DNA of 64,000 bases, taken from contig JAPTJF010000083.1 of NCBI GenBank assembly GCA_029339195.1, positions 62,001-126,000 of the forward strand, given 5' to 3'. Every line of letters begins with the position of its first letter. The first letter of the stretch is position 1. The notes under the pieces are model-generated. The model saw nothing but the letters and a program-made list of their open reading frames with translations. It searched no databases and had not been told where the DNA came from. This document shows positions 12,322-23,200 of the stretch, piece after piece. Made by a program: the position numbers and the translations under genes. The stretch comes from Micractinium sp. NFX-FRZ (Eukaryota > Chlorophyta > Trebouxiophyceae > Chlorellales > Chlorellaceae).

Positions 12322-13492
12322 AGGAGGCTGCTGCGGCGGCTGTGTCCATGCCACCCATGCCCACCTTCGTGCCCTGCCGCCCAAGTGTTCTTTTGAAACG
12401 GTCAGGCATGAGTTTGCTGCCCGCCTTTGGGCGCTGCTGCTCGTCTGTGTCATCAACGCTGTCTCCCTTGGTGCAACTGCCCTTGCTCTGCTCCTGCTTG
12501 TTCTCCAGCTTTTCTCCTCCTTTCGACCAGTACTGCAACTTCTTCGAATGCCAGCGATGTGCCTCCACGACGAGCACCCACTGGTCCATTCTGAGAAAGG
12601 CACAGAGTGATGCTGGCTAAGGCCTGCTGAGGTATTGTGATGTGCACTGTTAACCCTTGCCTATGCCCGTCGCCCGCAGCATGCTACCGTGGTCAAGATA
12701 ATGGCTCAGGGCGCCTGCAGGCCATCCTTCCTGCAGTCTGACACTGTGGCAGGCGACGTTCAGGCCCCAATGTGCGCGGGGTCCAGTGTCTACAGCTTGT
12801 GTACACCTGGCTGCTAAGCCCCCATCAAGGGAACACTGTGCATGATGCAACACACATGGAGCAAGTCCATTTCCCTGAGCGCGTTAGAGTACCACCCCTG
12901 GCACTCGGAAATTTCCCTGAACCGAGTCGAGGGGTCGTCTCATGCTTGGTCACGATCTGCTAATGCAACGCTTGCGGCGTTGCACCTGCCGTCCTTTAGG
13001 GTTCACCCTCATGCACGTACCCTGCTGCACTCACCATCGCCCTCTATTAAGTTTAGTTTTCGAGCAAACTGTGCTGGGCTTCACATCTGGATACAGCAGT
13101 GTGTGTGCCTCATGCGTCACACTGCGGCGTCACACTGCGGCACCTGCTTGCGCTGGGCGCTGGGCGCGCCAAGGCGGTGCAGCGGCGTGGCCCACGCCTA
13201 GGGCTCGACTTATCGCTATCCATTGCCGTGAACTGCTTGAGAGGTTTGAGCATTTGCTGCTACCATAGCATAAGCCGCCACAGCGTGCCGCCATCGCCGT
13301 CACTTCCACTGCGGAGCAGCCAGGCACGCGGGTGTCTGCGCACTCTGGGAGGCACACGAGTTAACAGATATCCCGGCGCCATGCCGTTGCGCGAAGCCTG
13401 GCCCGGGCGGCGCTGCCGCCGCCGCCACGCCACGCCGCTGTCGACCGCAGCTGCCTCTTTCTCGCACGTTGTCCTGCAGGGAGCGGGGCAGG
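12322..13492. other. Intergenic between ankyrin copies B and C
   Basis: About 1.2 kb with no convincing gene. The open frames on both strands lack conserved features. It should hold the copy B 3' UTR and the copy C promoter. No TGTAA was found close to the copy B stop. Confidence 0.4.
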
Positions 13493-13846
13493 ATGAAGCG
13501 CAAGCGGGAGGATGAGGAGGAGTGTGGACAAAAGAACATTGTAGGCGCCGCGCTGGCAGGAGATGCAGAAGAGCTGGTGAAGCTCCTGGGGATGGCAGAG
13601 GGCTCGCCACGGCGCCGCGGCATCCGCAGCCGCACCCTCCTCCCAAAGCGTGTGTCCCGCCCCTTTGCTGGGTGCACCCCTCTGATGGCTGCGGTGCTGG
13701 GTGGCAGCTCGGCTGTCATCAAGCTGCTGGCAGCAGAGGTGAGCGCCCTCGTTTCACCCTACCCGCCTGCCTAGGTCGTTGGGTGCAGGCATTGCATGTG
13801 GAGGGTGTGGTGGAGGTGGCACATGAAGTTTACTTCAATTCGCGCG

Positions 13847-13883
<37 letters not shown>

Positions 13884-16760
13884 TGTCAACACGATATAGT
13901 GCTTTGACCGTCTGGCGTGCTATTATTCCACATGGGTGCTGACGCGCCTTAGCGCGTAACTGCCCCAGCGTGCACAGCACTGACGCATCCTCCTTGCTGT
14001 TCCCTGCAGGTGGATGTGAACCAGCAGCAGCCGTGCGGCCTGAACGAGCCAGCGCTTCGTGCCGCCTTCCCCCAGCTTCTCAGCAAGTTCAGATTTGAGG
14101 TGGGTTCTGCATGCCCGCCTCCGCAGCCCCGCTCCTGCAACCGTTGCAGCTGCACCCTGGGCCAGTGCTGAGTTCAGCTGGCGCCTTGACCCACCTGTCC
14201 TCCCTCCCTACCCTGCCTCCTCAGAGGTTGGCGCACTTTTTCCAAGAGGGCAGCCGCGTCCTGCACAGCGCGCTGCACCTGGGCCTGTATGCATCGGCGG
14301 ATGCTCTGCTGGACGTGGGTGCTGACATCAGCCCGGCGGATGCGCTTACAACGACCCTGGGGGCGCTGGATCGTGGCCTGCCCCGCGCTGCTGGCCTGCC
14401 TGAGCAAGCAGCGCGCCTGCTGGTGCGCCTGCTAGAGGCGGGTGCCGACCCCGGCCAGCCCCAGGGACGGCCTTGCCTGAAGCGGCTCTCCGGGCGCCTG
14501 GCAGCTCCAATCCTTGAGTGGCTTCTGGAGGCAGACGCCAGCGGGCGACGCTACCTGTCAATCAACCTGGCGGTCGTGTGCCTGGAAACCGCTATCAGGG
14601 TGCGACAGTTTGCACGTGTGTTGACATCAGCAGCTGTGGTTGTGCCCCCATCGTGCGCCCCAACAGAGCCTGCTGTGCCGCTGCTGTCAGCCAGGGAATG
14701 CAGTGCCTGCTATGCCCAGGCCTGCTGTGTTGCCCAAACCGAGCTCTCGGCTTTTCTGTCGCTGCCCCTGCAGCACCGGGACACCGCGGCGTACCCACAG
14801 CTGCTGGCGCGGGTGCAGCTACTGCAGTCACTGCTGGGTGCGCAAGCCAAACAGATCTTGCTGTCTATAGTTGCGCACTATGGCACGCCCGCCATGCTGC
14901 GCGACATGCTGGCGCTGGGTGCTGACCCCACCGCCCCGGCAGCTGCTGGGCTGTGCCTGCTGTCGCTGGCTGCCATGCACGAGGTGCCCTCGCAGAGCGA
15001 GGCCATGCTGCAGGCTCTGCTGGCCGCCAATGCGCGGCTGCATGTGAGCGACATCTGCTGCGCCGTGCTCCAGAGCGATGCGCCCGCTGTGGTGCGCCTC
15101 CTGCGCATTGGGCAACCGCAGGCAAGGACAGGCGGGCGTGCCGGGCTGGCTGGCTGGCTGGCTGGCTGCTCACAAAGGTTTCACCTCTGCTTGTATGGAT
15201 GAGCCCACCGTGTGCTGTCAGGCAGCAGCATCGGCTTGCATGCTCGAGTGCGCTGCGAGTGTCGGCGTCTAACCAACACGCGACGTGCCTGCTGTGCTCA
15301 CCTGCAGCCCCTCCCCAGTGTGCCAAGGGTGCCGTGCATGCTCAGCCCCTTTACGGCCCGCCCCCTCCTCGAGCGGCCCCGGCTGAGCTGCCCTGTGCTG
15401 CTAGCTCTGGCGGACAACGCACGCACTGTGAGGGTCGCAGAGGTGAGAGATGGACCGGTGAGAGTGCTTGGGTGGGGGTTGCTTGCGCCCCGGGCACCCA
15501 GAGCAAGTCTGCGAGGACGCGCAAGCTTTGCTTGGCAGGGAGGCGGCAGAACACCATCCTTCCCCTACTCTCAGCCTGCCTTACCTCCGACCCATCACGC
15601 CTGTACCCTGTGCGCGCTGTTGCATGCCCCATGCAGTCCTGGATGTCGATGAAGCGTGTAAGCGCACGGCTGGACATTGTTGAGGCCTTGGGAGCGGCGG
15701 GGTACCGCCCCATGCGGTACACCGGTACCAATCGCGTGCAGGACCTGGCTGGGCAGTGGTTGGGCGGCCTGAGCCCAGAGGGCGACGGGCCCTGGCAGCA
15801 CGACCCGCTGCGGGACCAGCCGCCTCACACGTTTGCCGTGCATGGCTGCAACAGGTGCGGGCAGCTTGCGGGGGCGGGCCGCAGACATGGGCATTGGTCG
15901 GGGTGCTTGATGAACGTTTTGGGGGCAGGGGGGCAGGAAGCGCACCGGTTTGCTGCATGATGCACAGCAGCTCGCGTGCGTCAGGCATCTCACGTGGGCG
16001 GCCAAGTTCGTACGCTACCCTGGAGACGGAGGATGTGTTCTGCGGCTGCTGCATCGCTGCCCCCTCTGCACTCATCCCCCACCCCCTCCGTGCCGCACTG
16101 TCCAGGCTGCTGATGGTGGCGCTGGAGCGGCCGCAGCTGGGGCCCGGCACCCTGCACCGCTTCCCGCGCCGCCTGCAGGCGGCGGTGCGCACCGTGCTGT
16201 TGATCGCGCAGCTCGGCAAGACGGTGCCCAGCCTTGGGGACATGTCGGTTGAGCAGCTGGCAGCACAGGCCTGCCACCTGCGGCGGCGGGTGTTCAAACA
16301 GCTTGAAGAGCAGGGGCAGCGCAGCAGCCTGGAACTCAATTTTTGGGCCCAGGACCGCGGCTGGGAGCCACCTGGCAAGTGGCCATCGGCGGCCGTGCAG
16401 GCAGGCCCCGCTTCTGCCAACGCAAGGTCGAGCCCGCTGCGGCTAGAGGACGACGCTCTCTATGTCAAAGAACGGCTGCACCGGTCACAGTTGGCGCAGA
16501 TGCGGCGGCCTCAGAATGCACAGCTGGCGCAGCTGCAGGCTGTTGAGCGGGAGCTGGACCAGCAGCTGATGGGGGGCACTGCCGTGCTGCCGGCGCTGCC
16601 GCTGGTGGCGCACCCCATGCGCCGCCTGCCGGCCGACGTGCTGCTGCACATCCTGCAGCTGGCGGCGTACCCGCTGTCCGCGTGGGCAGATATGGGAGAC
16701 TTCACTCCAGAGGAGGCAGGGCTCCAGGCTGAGCTGGAGGGGTCTCCTCCCATTCCCTGA
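13493..16760 (+). CDS. Ankyrin-repeat protein, tandem family copy C
   Basis: Seven exons: 13493-13738, 14010-14099, 14225-14599, 14774-15121, 15308-15442, 15637-15854, 16106-16760, giving 688 aa. Start MKRKREDEEE matches copy A. Ankyrin units include CTPLMAAVLGGSSAVIKLLA, LHSALHLGLYASADALLDV and YGTPAMLRDMLALGADP. The family block LERPQLGPGTLHRFPRRLQA and the C-terminal LPADVLLHILQLAAYPLSAW are present. The intron after exon 4 uses a GC donor (15122). The first intron contains a 35-base C homopolymer. The last exon shares a 91-base identical run with copy B, suggesting gene conversion or recent duplication. Confidence 0.85.
13847..13881. repeat. 35-base poly-C tract in an intron
   Basis: An uninterrupted run of C sits in intron 1 of ankyrin copy C. 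The G-rich complement could fold as a quadruplex. Its true length is uncertain because homopolymers are error-prone in assemblies. Confidence 0.9.
15144..15168. repeat. (TGGC)n simple repeat
   Basis: About six tetranucleotide units lie in the intron that starts with the GC donor of ankyrin copy C. Confidence 0.85.
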
Positions 16761-16854
16761 CTTGCACTGCTGCAACGACGGCTGGGCAGCTGTGTGCCTC
16801 TGCTTCTGTGCAAGCGTCTTGCACTGCCACCCTGTGCGTGCAACAATACAATCT

Positions 16855-16859
16855 TGTAA
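16855..16859 (+). terminator. Polyadenylation signal TGTAA (ankyrin copy C)
   Basis: It lies 95 bases after the copy C stop codon. The gap to the COQ5 start at 17141 is only 380 bases and holds the copy C 3' UTR and the COQ5 promoter. Confidence 0.55.
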
Positions 16860-17140
16860 CTTGCGCAATAACAACAATACAACGGCACGTCTTCCACCTG
16901 TGGAGGCATGCAGTGAGGGCAGGGAAGCAAGCTACCGAGTGCGCTGCCGCCGACGCGTCGCGACGGCTGCCTGCAGATGCCGCCAGGTTCAATGCAATGA
17001 GGCAAGTCGCACGGCAAGCTACTGCATTGCGTTCCAGAATCACACAGGCTCGAATCTACAGCGCCCCAAGCCCACAGGCCGAACCCCAACCCCCGCTGTC
17101 CGAAGCCGTAGGCACCCTACTCACTTTTGCGTAGATAGCA

Positions 17141-19525
17141 ATGCTCCAAGCAGCAAGACAGACACTGCGCGTCCAGGCGGGGTGCCAGCAGGGGCTAGCG
17201 GCGCTGCTGGCGAGGGGGCTGAGTGGCAGCGCCGCCAGCCTAAAAGAGGAGGAGCCGCCGCAGCAGGGCACGATCGACTTTGGTGAGTGTAATTCGAATT
17301 GCGCTTGCACAGCCGGCCAAGCACAGCCCCGCCGCTGCCTTCCGCCGCCGCCTGCCGCCACCGCCACTGCCCAGCGTCGCAGCTCCTGCCTTGTTCGTCC
17401 CTTGCCTTCCCCCAGGGTTCCAGCACGTCCCTCGTGAGGAGAAGCAAACCCTTGTGGGTCAGGTGTTTAGCAGCGTGGCGCCAAGCTATGACATCATGAA
17501 TGACCTGATGAGCGGTGAGTTGCAGGGCCTTTTGCTTGGCATAAAAGGTTGACAGCCTCACCCGCGATCGGAGGGAGCCAGTGATAGGGGCTTGACTCGC
17601 AAAACGTGAGCAGCAGCATGCTCGGCAGGGGTGTCGTGCTGCCGGCATGCATGCCGTTGCATGTCTGGACTTCCAATCAAACCTGCACCCCTCAGCTCTG
17701 CCGCCGCTAAAAAACTGCGCCGGCTAGCACCGCTGGCTTGACGCTCAACCGCCGTCTCATGCTCTGCCTCTGCACCTGGCCGCCCCACCTGCGGTGCACT
17801 GCTCACCCCAGCCTGCCCCTTCTTCCCCCTCTGCTCGCACTCTAATGGCAATCATCCCCACCCCACAGGCGGCATGCACCGGATGTGGAAGGACCGGCTT
17901 GTTGAGAAGCTGCGCCCGCGGCCAGGGCAGCGCCACCTGGACGTGGCTGGCGGCACCGGTGACGTGGCATTCCGGGTGCTGGACGCCATGCGGGCGGCGC
18001 AGTACAGCGGCGCCAGCGCAGCAGGAGGCCCCTACAACCTCGGCAGCACCGTCGGCGGCGGCAGCTTTGCCAGCAGCAGCAGCAGCAGCCGCAGCAGCCC
18101 CGGTGCAGCAGCAGCAGCGGCGGCAGGCGCGGCCCCCACAGTAGACCCCACAGCGGCGGCGGCGGCGGCGGCGGCGCCAGCTCAGCTGCCAGCTGTCACC
18201 GTGTGTGACATCAACGGCGCCATGCTGGCGGAGGGGCGGAAGAAGGCAGAGGGGCGGGGGATCGGCCCCGAGGGCATGCAGTGGGTGGAGGGCAATGCAG
18301 AGGCGCTGCCCTTTGAGAGCGGCGTGTTTGACTCCTACACCGTCGCCTTTGGCATCCGCAACGTGACGGACCGCGCCGCAGCGCTGCGGGAGGCCCACAG
18401 GTGGGGCGGGGCAGGCGGGCGGGTGCAAGGTTTGCAGGGCAGGGCTGTAGGCGGCTGTGCCTATGCGTGGCGGCACCGTGGGCAGGGATACCTGCTGGTC
18501 GGAGCGGGAGGCGGTGGTTATGTTGCCAAAGCACGGGAGGATGATGCTGGCTGGCATTCATTGCATGGCCGCTGCGGCCCCGCTTGTGGGTTGGCCGCAG
18601 CACGCGGGACATCTGGAGGCCCCTACTTTGGTGTACTCAAGTTTTGATATATGCTGTCCCCTTTCACCAGGGTGCTGCGCCCCGGCGGCCGCTTCCTGTG
18701 CCTCGAGTTCTCAAAGGTCGTGGTGCCCGGCATGCAGCAGCTATACGACCTCTACTCCTTCAACGTCATCCCACAGATCGGCAGGTGCGCAGCAGCCGCT
18801 GCTGGTGCTGTCCTGTGTGCTACTGTTGCTTTGTGCAGTGTGTTGCTTGTCCATGCTTTCTCCATGCTTTGCTGTGTTTGTTCTGTGCTGTGCGGTGCTG
18901 CGTCGAGGCTCGTAATGTCCTCAATGCCCTTCCACCAAGTGGCAAACATACAGCTTCCGCCCTGCCCTGCTCTTTGAGCCCGCGCCTGCACACCCAGCCG
19001 GCCCCCGCCTCCTTGCCGCGCAGGGTGGTGGCCAACGATGCCGCCAGCTACCAGTACCTGGTGGAAAGCATCCGCATGTTCCCCGACCAGGAGACGTGGG
19101 CAGGGGTGAGTGGGCACGGTGGGCCCGGGTGGGTGCGACCCTGGGTGAAGTTGTGCCCGTGGAATGGGTGCCCTGCATGAGGCGCCCTGCATGAAGGGTG
19201 AAGGCGAATGGTTGCCCTACATGGAGGGTGAAGGCAAATGGTTGCCCTGCATGGGGGCTGCTGTTGGCTGCATGCCCCGCAGGCAGGGGAGGACACCCGT
19301 CTCGCCTCGCCCCACACACTGATCGGACTCCGGCCATCCCCTGCGCAATGCAACCAGCTGACTGCCAGTTGCTGAACTGGTCAGCTCTTCACTGATTGGA
19401 GCACACACTACCCGCCCCCCTGCCCCGCCCTGCAGATGATTGAGGGCGCCGGCTTCCGGGGGGTGGACTACGAGAACCTCACCTTTGGGGTGGTGGCCAT
19501 CCACTCTGGCTTCAAGCTGGCGTGA
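17141..19525 (+). CDS. COQ5: COQ5-type ubiquinone/menaquinone biosynthesis C-methyltransferase
   Basis: Six exons: 17141-17282, 17416-17514, 17869-18400, 18671-18784, 19024-19105, 19436-19525, giving 352 aa. COQ5 C-methylates the benzoquinol ring in mitochondrial ubiquinone synthesis. The N-terminus ([20 protein letters not shown]) is Arg-rich, acid-free and amphipathic, like a mitochondrial presequence. UbiE/COQ5 signatures are [20 protein letters not shown], motif [58 protein letters not shown] and the C-terminal [11 protein letters not shown]. An odd feature is about 60 residues of Ala/Ser/Gly low complexity (18000-18185), inserted between motif I and the acidic-loop strand VTVCDING. The insert is in frame and not bounded by splice sites. 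Confidence 0.93.
19184..19257. repeat. 30-bp minisatellite in COQ5 last intron
   Basis: Two full 30-base units (19184-19213, 19214-19243) plus a partial third, differing at a few bases. The core reads ggtgaaggcgaatggttgcc. It lies in the intron before the final exon. Confidence 0.85.
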
Positions 19526-19906
19526 CCGACGGCTGTAGGCTGGTGGTCTGTCCTGATGCTGGCTGGCTGTTGGGAGCTGGATCTGGCGGGAAGGCGGCTG
19601 CTGGCTGGCATGCAAGCCGGCTCGCCCTCCGTGGTGGTGGCCACTCCCTTGAAAAGAAGAGGCGGCCGGCATTAGGAGCGGCTTGAGAGGAGCGGCGCAA
19701 AGGGCTGCGAGGGCTACAACGTGGTGTCACTGGGAGCAGCCGAGGTGCAACTCCTGCTTCACACATTTGAGTGCGAGGCCTGCCAGCCAGCTGTCACAAT
19801 GTGCCACATACGTGTGCCAGGTGGACTACTTTGTTTGCATTCGTTCTTCCTCCCCCTGTGCAACGCCGTGCGCACACATGAGCGGAAGGCTGCTGGTAGG
19901 GTGGCC

Positions 19907-19911
19907 TGTAA
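19907..19911 (+). terminator. Polyadenylation signal TGTAA (COQ5)
   Basis: This is a TGTAA about 380 bases after the COQ5 stop. Confidence 0.45.
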
Positions 19912-20139
19912 GAACCTGAGTCGCTGTGCAGCAGCTAAAGAAAATGCCTGCATGGCTGCTGAGCCTGCTCCGCTGCGGTGGTCGCGAAGTTGCGTGCACC
20001 GGCAGCATCCGGTGCATGTGGTCAGCCAAATGTCGGGAGTCCTGTCGGTTTGTACGTTTATCAGCCAAGGCAGCCCTCCCGTGCAAGTGCTGCGCTGGAA
20101 GCAGCACCTTGAGGGGCTGCTGAAATGTGCAGTGCGGCC

Positions 20140-20144
20140 TTACA
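20140..20144 (-). terminator. Polyadenylation signal TGTAA (PUS1)
   Basis: TTACA on the plus strand, about 90 bases beyond the PUS1 stop. Confidence 0.5.
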
Positions 20145-20233
20145 CAAGCATGATAACGCGGCACGGTGCGCCGGCAGGAGCCTATCAATCAGTCGATGAA
20201 TCAGTCATTCTGGGCATTCGTTCGTTCGTTCGA

Positions 20234-23200
20234 TCAGTCAGAGAGCTCGCCAGCCGCCATGGCCGCATCGGCGCCCGCCGACTGGCCTTGCCCAGGCGGC
20301 CCCCGCCCGCCCCGCCCGCGCCCCCGCCCGCGCCCGCCCCGAATGCCAAAGCCGCCGCGCCCGCCGCCGCCGTCGCCGCCGCGGGCTCGCTTGTGCGGCG
20401 GCCCCCGCCCCTCATCAAACCCCGCGCCGCCGCTGTATGGCCGCTTGTGCTCCTGCCCATACGACTCCATGCCACCAATGACAGCCGCCGTGCCCGTGCC
20501 CTTGGCGGGCGGCGCCCTCCGCCCGCCGCCCTGACGGATGTTGAGCACCTGCTGCTCCCACTCCCTGCGCGGCGCACGAAAACAAGGGCGGGGCGAGGGG
20601 GAGAGGGTAAGCATGTACAGTTGAGGTCTGCTGCAGCATGCATAGCAAGGAGTCCTGTCCTACTGCAGGCAGGTTGCCTGCTGTTGCATGCCGTCAAAAC
20701 ACTCTAACACACACTGTCTCTCTCTCTCTCTCTCGTTTCCTCAATCTACCCCCGCGCTGGGCCCACATGCAGCGGCAGCCATGCCTCAGTCCCCCTCCCC
20801 CTGCTGCTTTGAAACACACACAAGCCCAAGCTCACGCGCCCCACCTGAAGCGGTAGTTTGCCTCGTTCAGCGTGCGCAGCCAGGTCTCGTTCACTCCCTC
20901 CTCGCCGTCGCGCGCCGCAATGTGGGGGTACACCTGCTCCGCCTGCAGGATGGTGGAAGGTGGAGGGGGCGAGGAAGGGCAGGTGAGTGGGTCAAGTGGG
21001 ACTGCAATGGTGGGGTGCACCTGCTCCGACCGCAAGCGGCAGGAGGGAGAGAGGGGGCGAAGAAGGGAGGGCGGAGCAGGTGGGTGGGTTGATATGCGGC
21101 TGCAGCTGCTGCGCCTGCGGAGGAGCCGAGGGAAGGAGATCGAGGGAGAGAGGCGGGTAGTAAATGCCTCGTCATCATCCGCTGCAGCACAGAGTGCACT
21201 TGGACCCAGGGCAGAACAGTGTTCAGTGCACAGCACAGGGGGGTGCCACCTGCCTTGAACGCCGCCACCTGTGCCGCGCACTCGCGTTCCTGCACCTGGG
21301 CAGTGTTCAGTGCACAGCACAGGGGTAGCCCAGTGCAAAAGCAAGGGGTAGCCACCCCATCAGCCTTGCACCCACCTTGAACGCCGCCACCTCAGCAGCG
21401 TACTCGCTCTGCTGCAGCTCCACGTGCAGGTGCCCCCACTGCTTGTTGTAGGCGTCAAAGAAGCACTCATCCAGGAACAGGCCCAGCTCGGGCGCCATGG
21501 GCGTGTTAAGGTCTGCACGCACGCACACAAGCAGGAGGACATGAGGCAGGTTGAGTGGTGGTGGTAGTGGTACTGACTGAGATGCAGCAGATGGGGGTGT
21601 TAGAACTACTGATTGAGGTGGGGAACAGGCCCAGCTCGGGCGCTATGGGCGTGTTCAGGTCTGCACACACACAGGGGGACATCTGGCAGGTTGAGTGGTG
21701 GTAGGATCAGCAGCAAGTGATGGAGTAGGTGGTGGGTGGGTGGGTGGGCTGCACGCACCCACCCAGCCTGCAGGCTGCTTGGTCGTCGACGTCAAGAAGA
21801 GCACTGGCCCAGGAAGATGCCCCCATGCAGTGCATGCTCGCCCCGTTGGTCACGCTGTGCGTGCTGTGCTCACCCGCGCTGGTCTTCAGCGCCAGCTTGA
21901 GGCAGCTCTCCGGGGCGGTGCCGCGCATCACCGCCACAGCCATGCCCACCTTCACAGATAGGGGGAGAGGGTAGAGAGGGGTGGGGGGATGAGGCGGGGT
22001 GGGCTGTGGCAGGGTGGGGAACGGTTTGCTCCGCCGGCAGGCCTAACAGGCAGGGCAGAGCAAGCAGGGCAGGGAGAGGCGGGGACGGGTGGAGGGAGTG
22101 GACTTCGCTTCCAGCTGCCAACACCCCCAATCCTGCCCCGCCCAATTGGGGCACAGCCGCAGCTGCTCCTCCGCCTGCCCCGCCTGGTCCCACACCAGTC
22201 GGTCCTGGGGCCCACTTTATCCCATCCTTGAGTCCACGCCATGGCAGGAGCTGCTCCAGCGCTGCCCCACACCCCTGCTGCTTCCCACCCTCCCCTTCTC
22301 CTCACCCCAACCCCTCCCTCCCCGGCCCCCCTCACCATCTTGCGGATTTGGTGCAGCATGAAGCTCTGCCCCACCACAACCATTTTCACCCACCGCTCGC
22401 CGTTGATCTCAAACACGCCCTTGCACCTGCGCGTGGGAGCGGTGGTGTTACGGCGGCGCTGTGTGAGGCGCGGCTGGCAAGTCAATGACGCATGCGGATG
22501 TGCACTGGAGGCGGCGCTGGATGCGGCAGCATGGGCGCAGGAGGGGGCGGGCAAGCACGCTGGGCTCGGTAAGGGCGTCAGCATGCGTGCGCCGCTCCCA
22601 AAACCTGTGAGCACGCCGGCCCGCATGGCAGCAGCACTCCGTCCCCGGACCGCAAGCAATGCAACCCGCGAGTGTGCATGCATATGTGGCTCTAGCATTT
22701 CACCCCCACCTGAAGGGCACGATGTAGCACTCGACTGCAGCCATCCTACCCCTGACAGCAGCAAAGCAACACATCACACATTTGCTAAGCAACAAGGGGT
22801 CCACCCCGCCCCTCCCCAGACCTGAATGACATGATGTATCGCTTGACGTCCGGGGCGCTGGCGGGCTTGCGCACGGTGTAGTTGTGGTAGTTGTGGGTGC
22901 CGTCGTACTGCGGGGAGGTGGTGGTGTGAGTTGGTGTGAGGGCAGTACAATAGGTGTGGGTGCCGTCGTACTGCAGGGGAGGGGTGAAGCAGTGGCAGTT
23001 GAATGAGTTGTGGTTAGGGCGCTGCAGGGGCAGGGCGAGTGGAAGCTGCGGCCGTTGTGGGTGCCGTCGTACTGCAGGGGGGAGGGGGCAGGAGGGGGAA
23101 CCTAGGGAAGACGGCTTTAGCTCACTGCAGGGAAGGAAGGAGGGCACTGAAAAGGGTAGGGCATGGCAGAGGGAGCGGGCCACCCAGGCATCACAGCGTC

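Larger units (their letters stand above)
19526..20233. other. Convergent 3' regions of COQ5 and PUS1
   Basis: The two genes face each other. A plus-strand TGTAA at 19907-19911 would end COQ5 and a minus-strand TGTAA (TTACA, 20140-20144) would end PUS1. No separate gene is supported. Confidence 0.5.
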
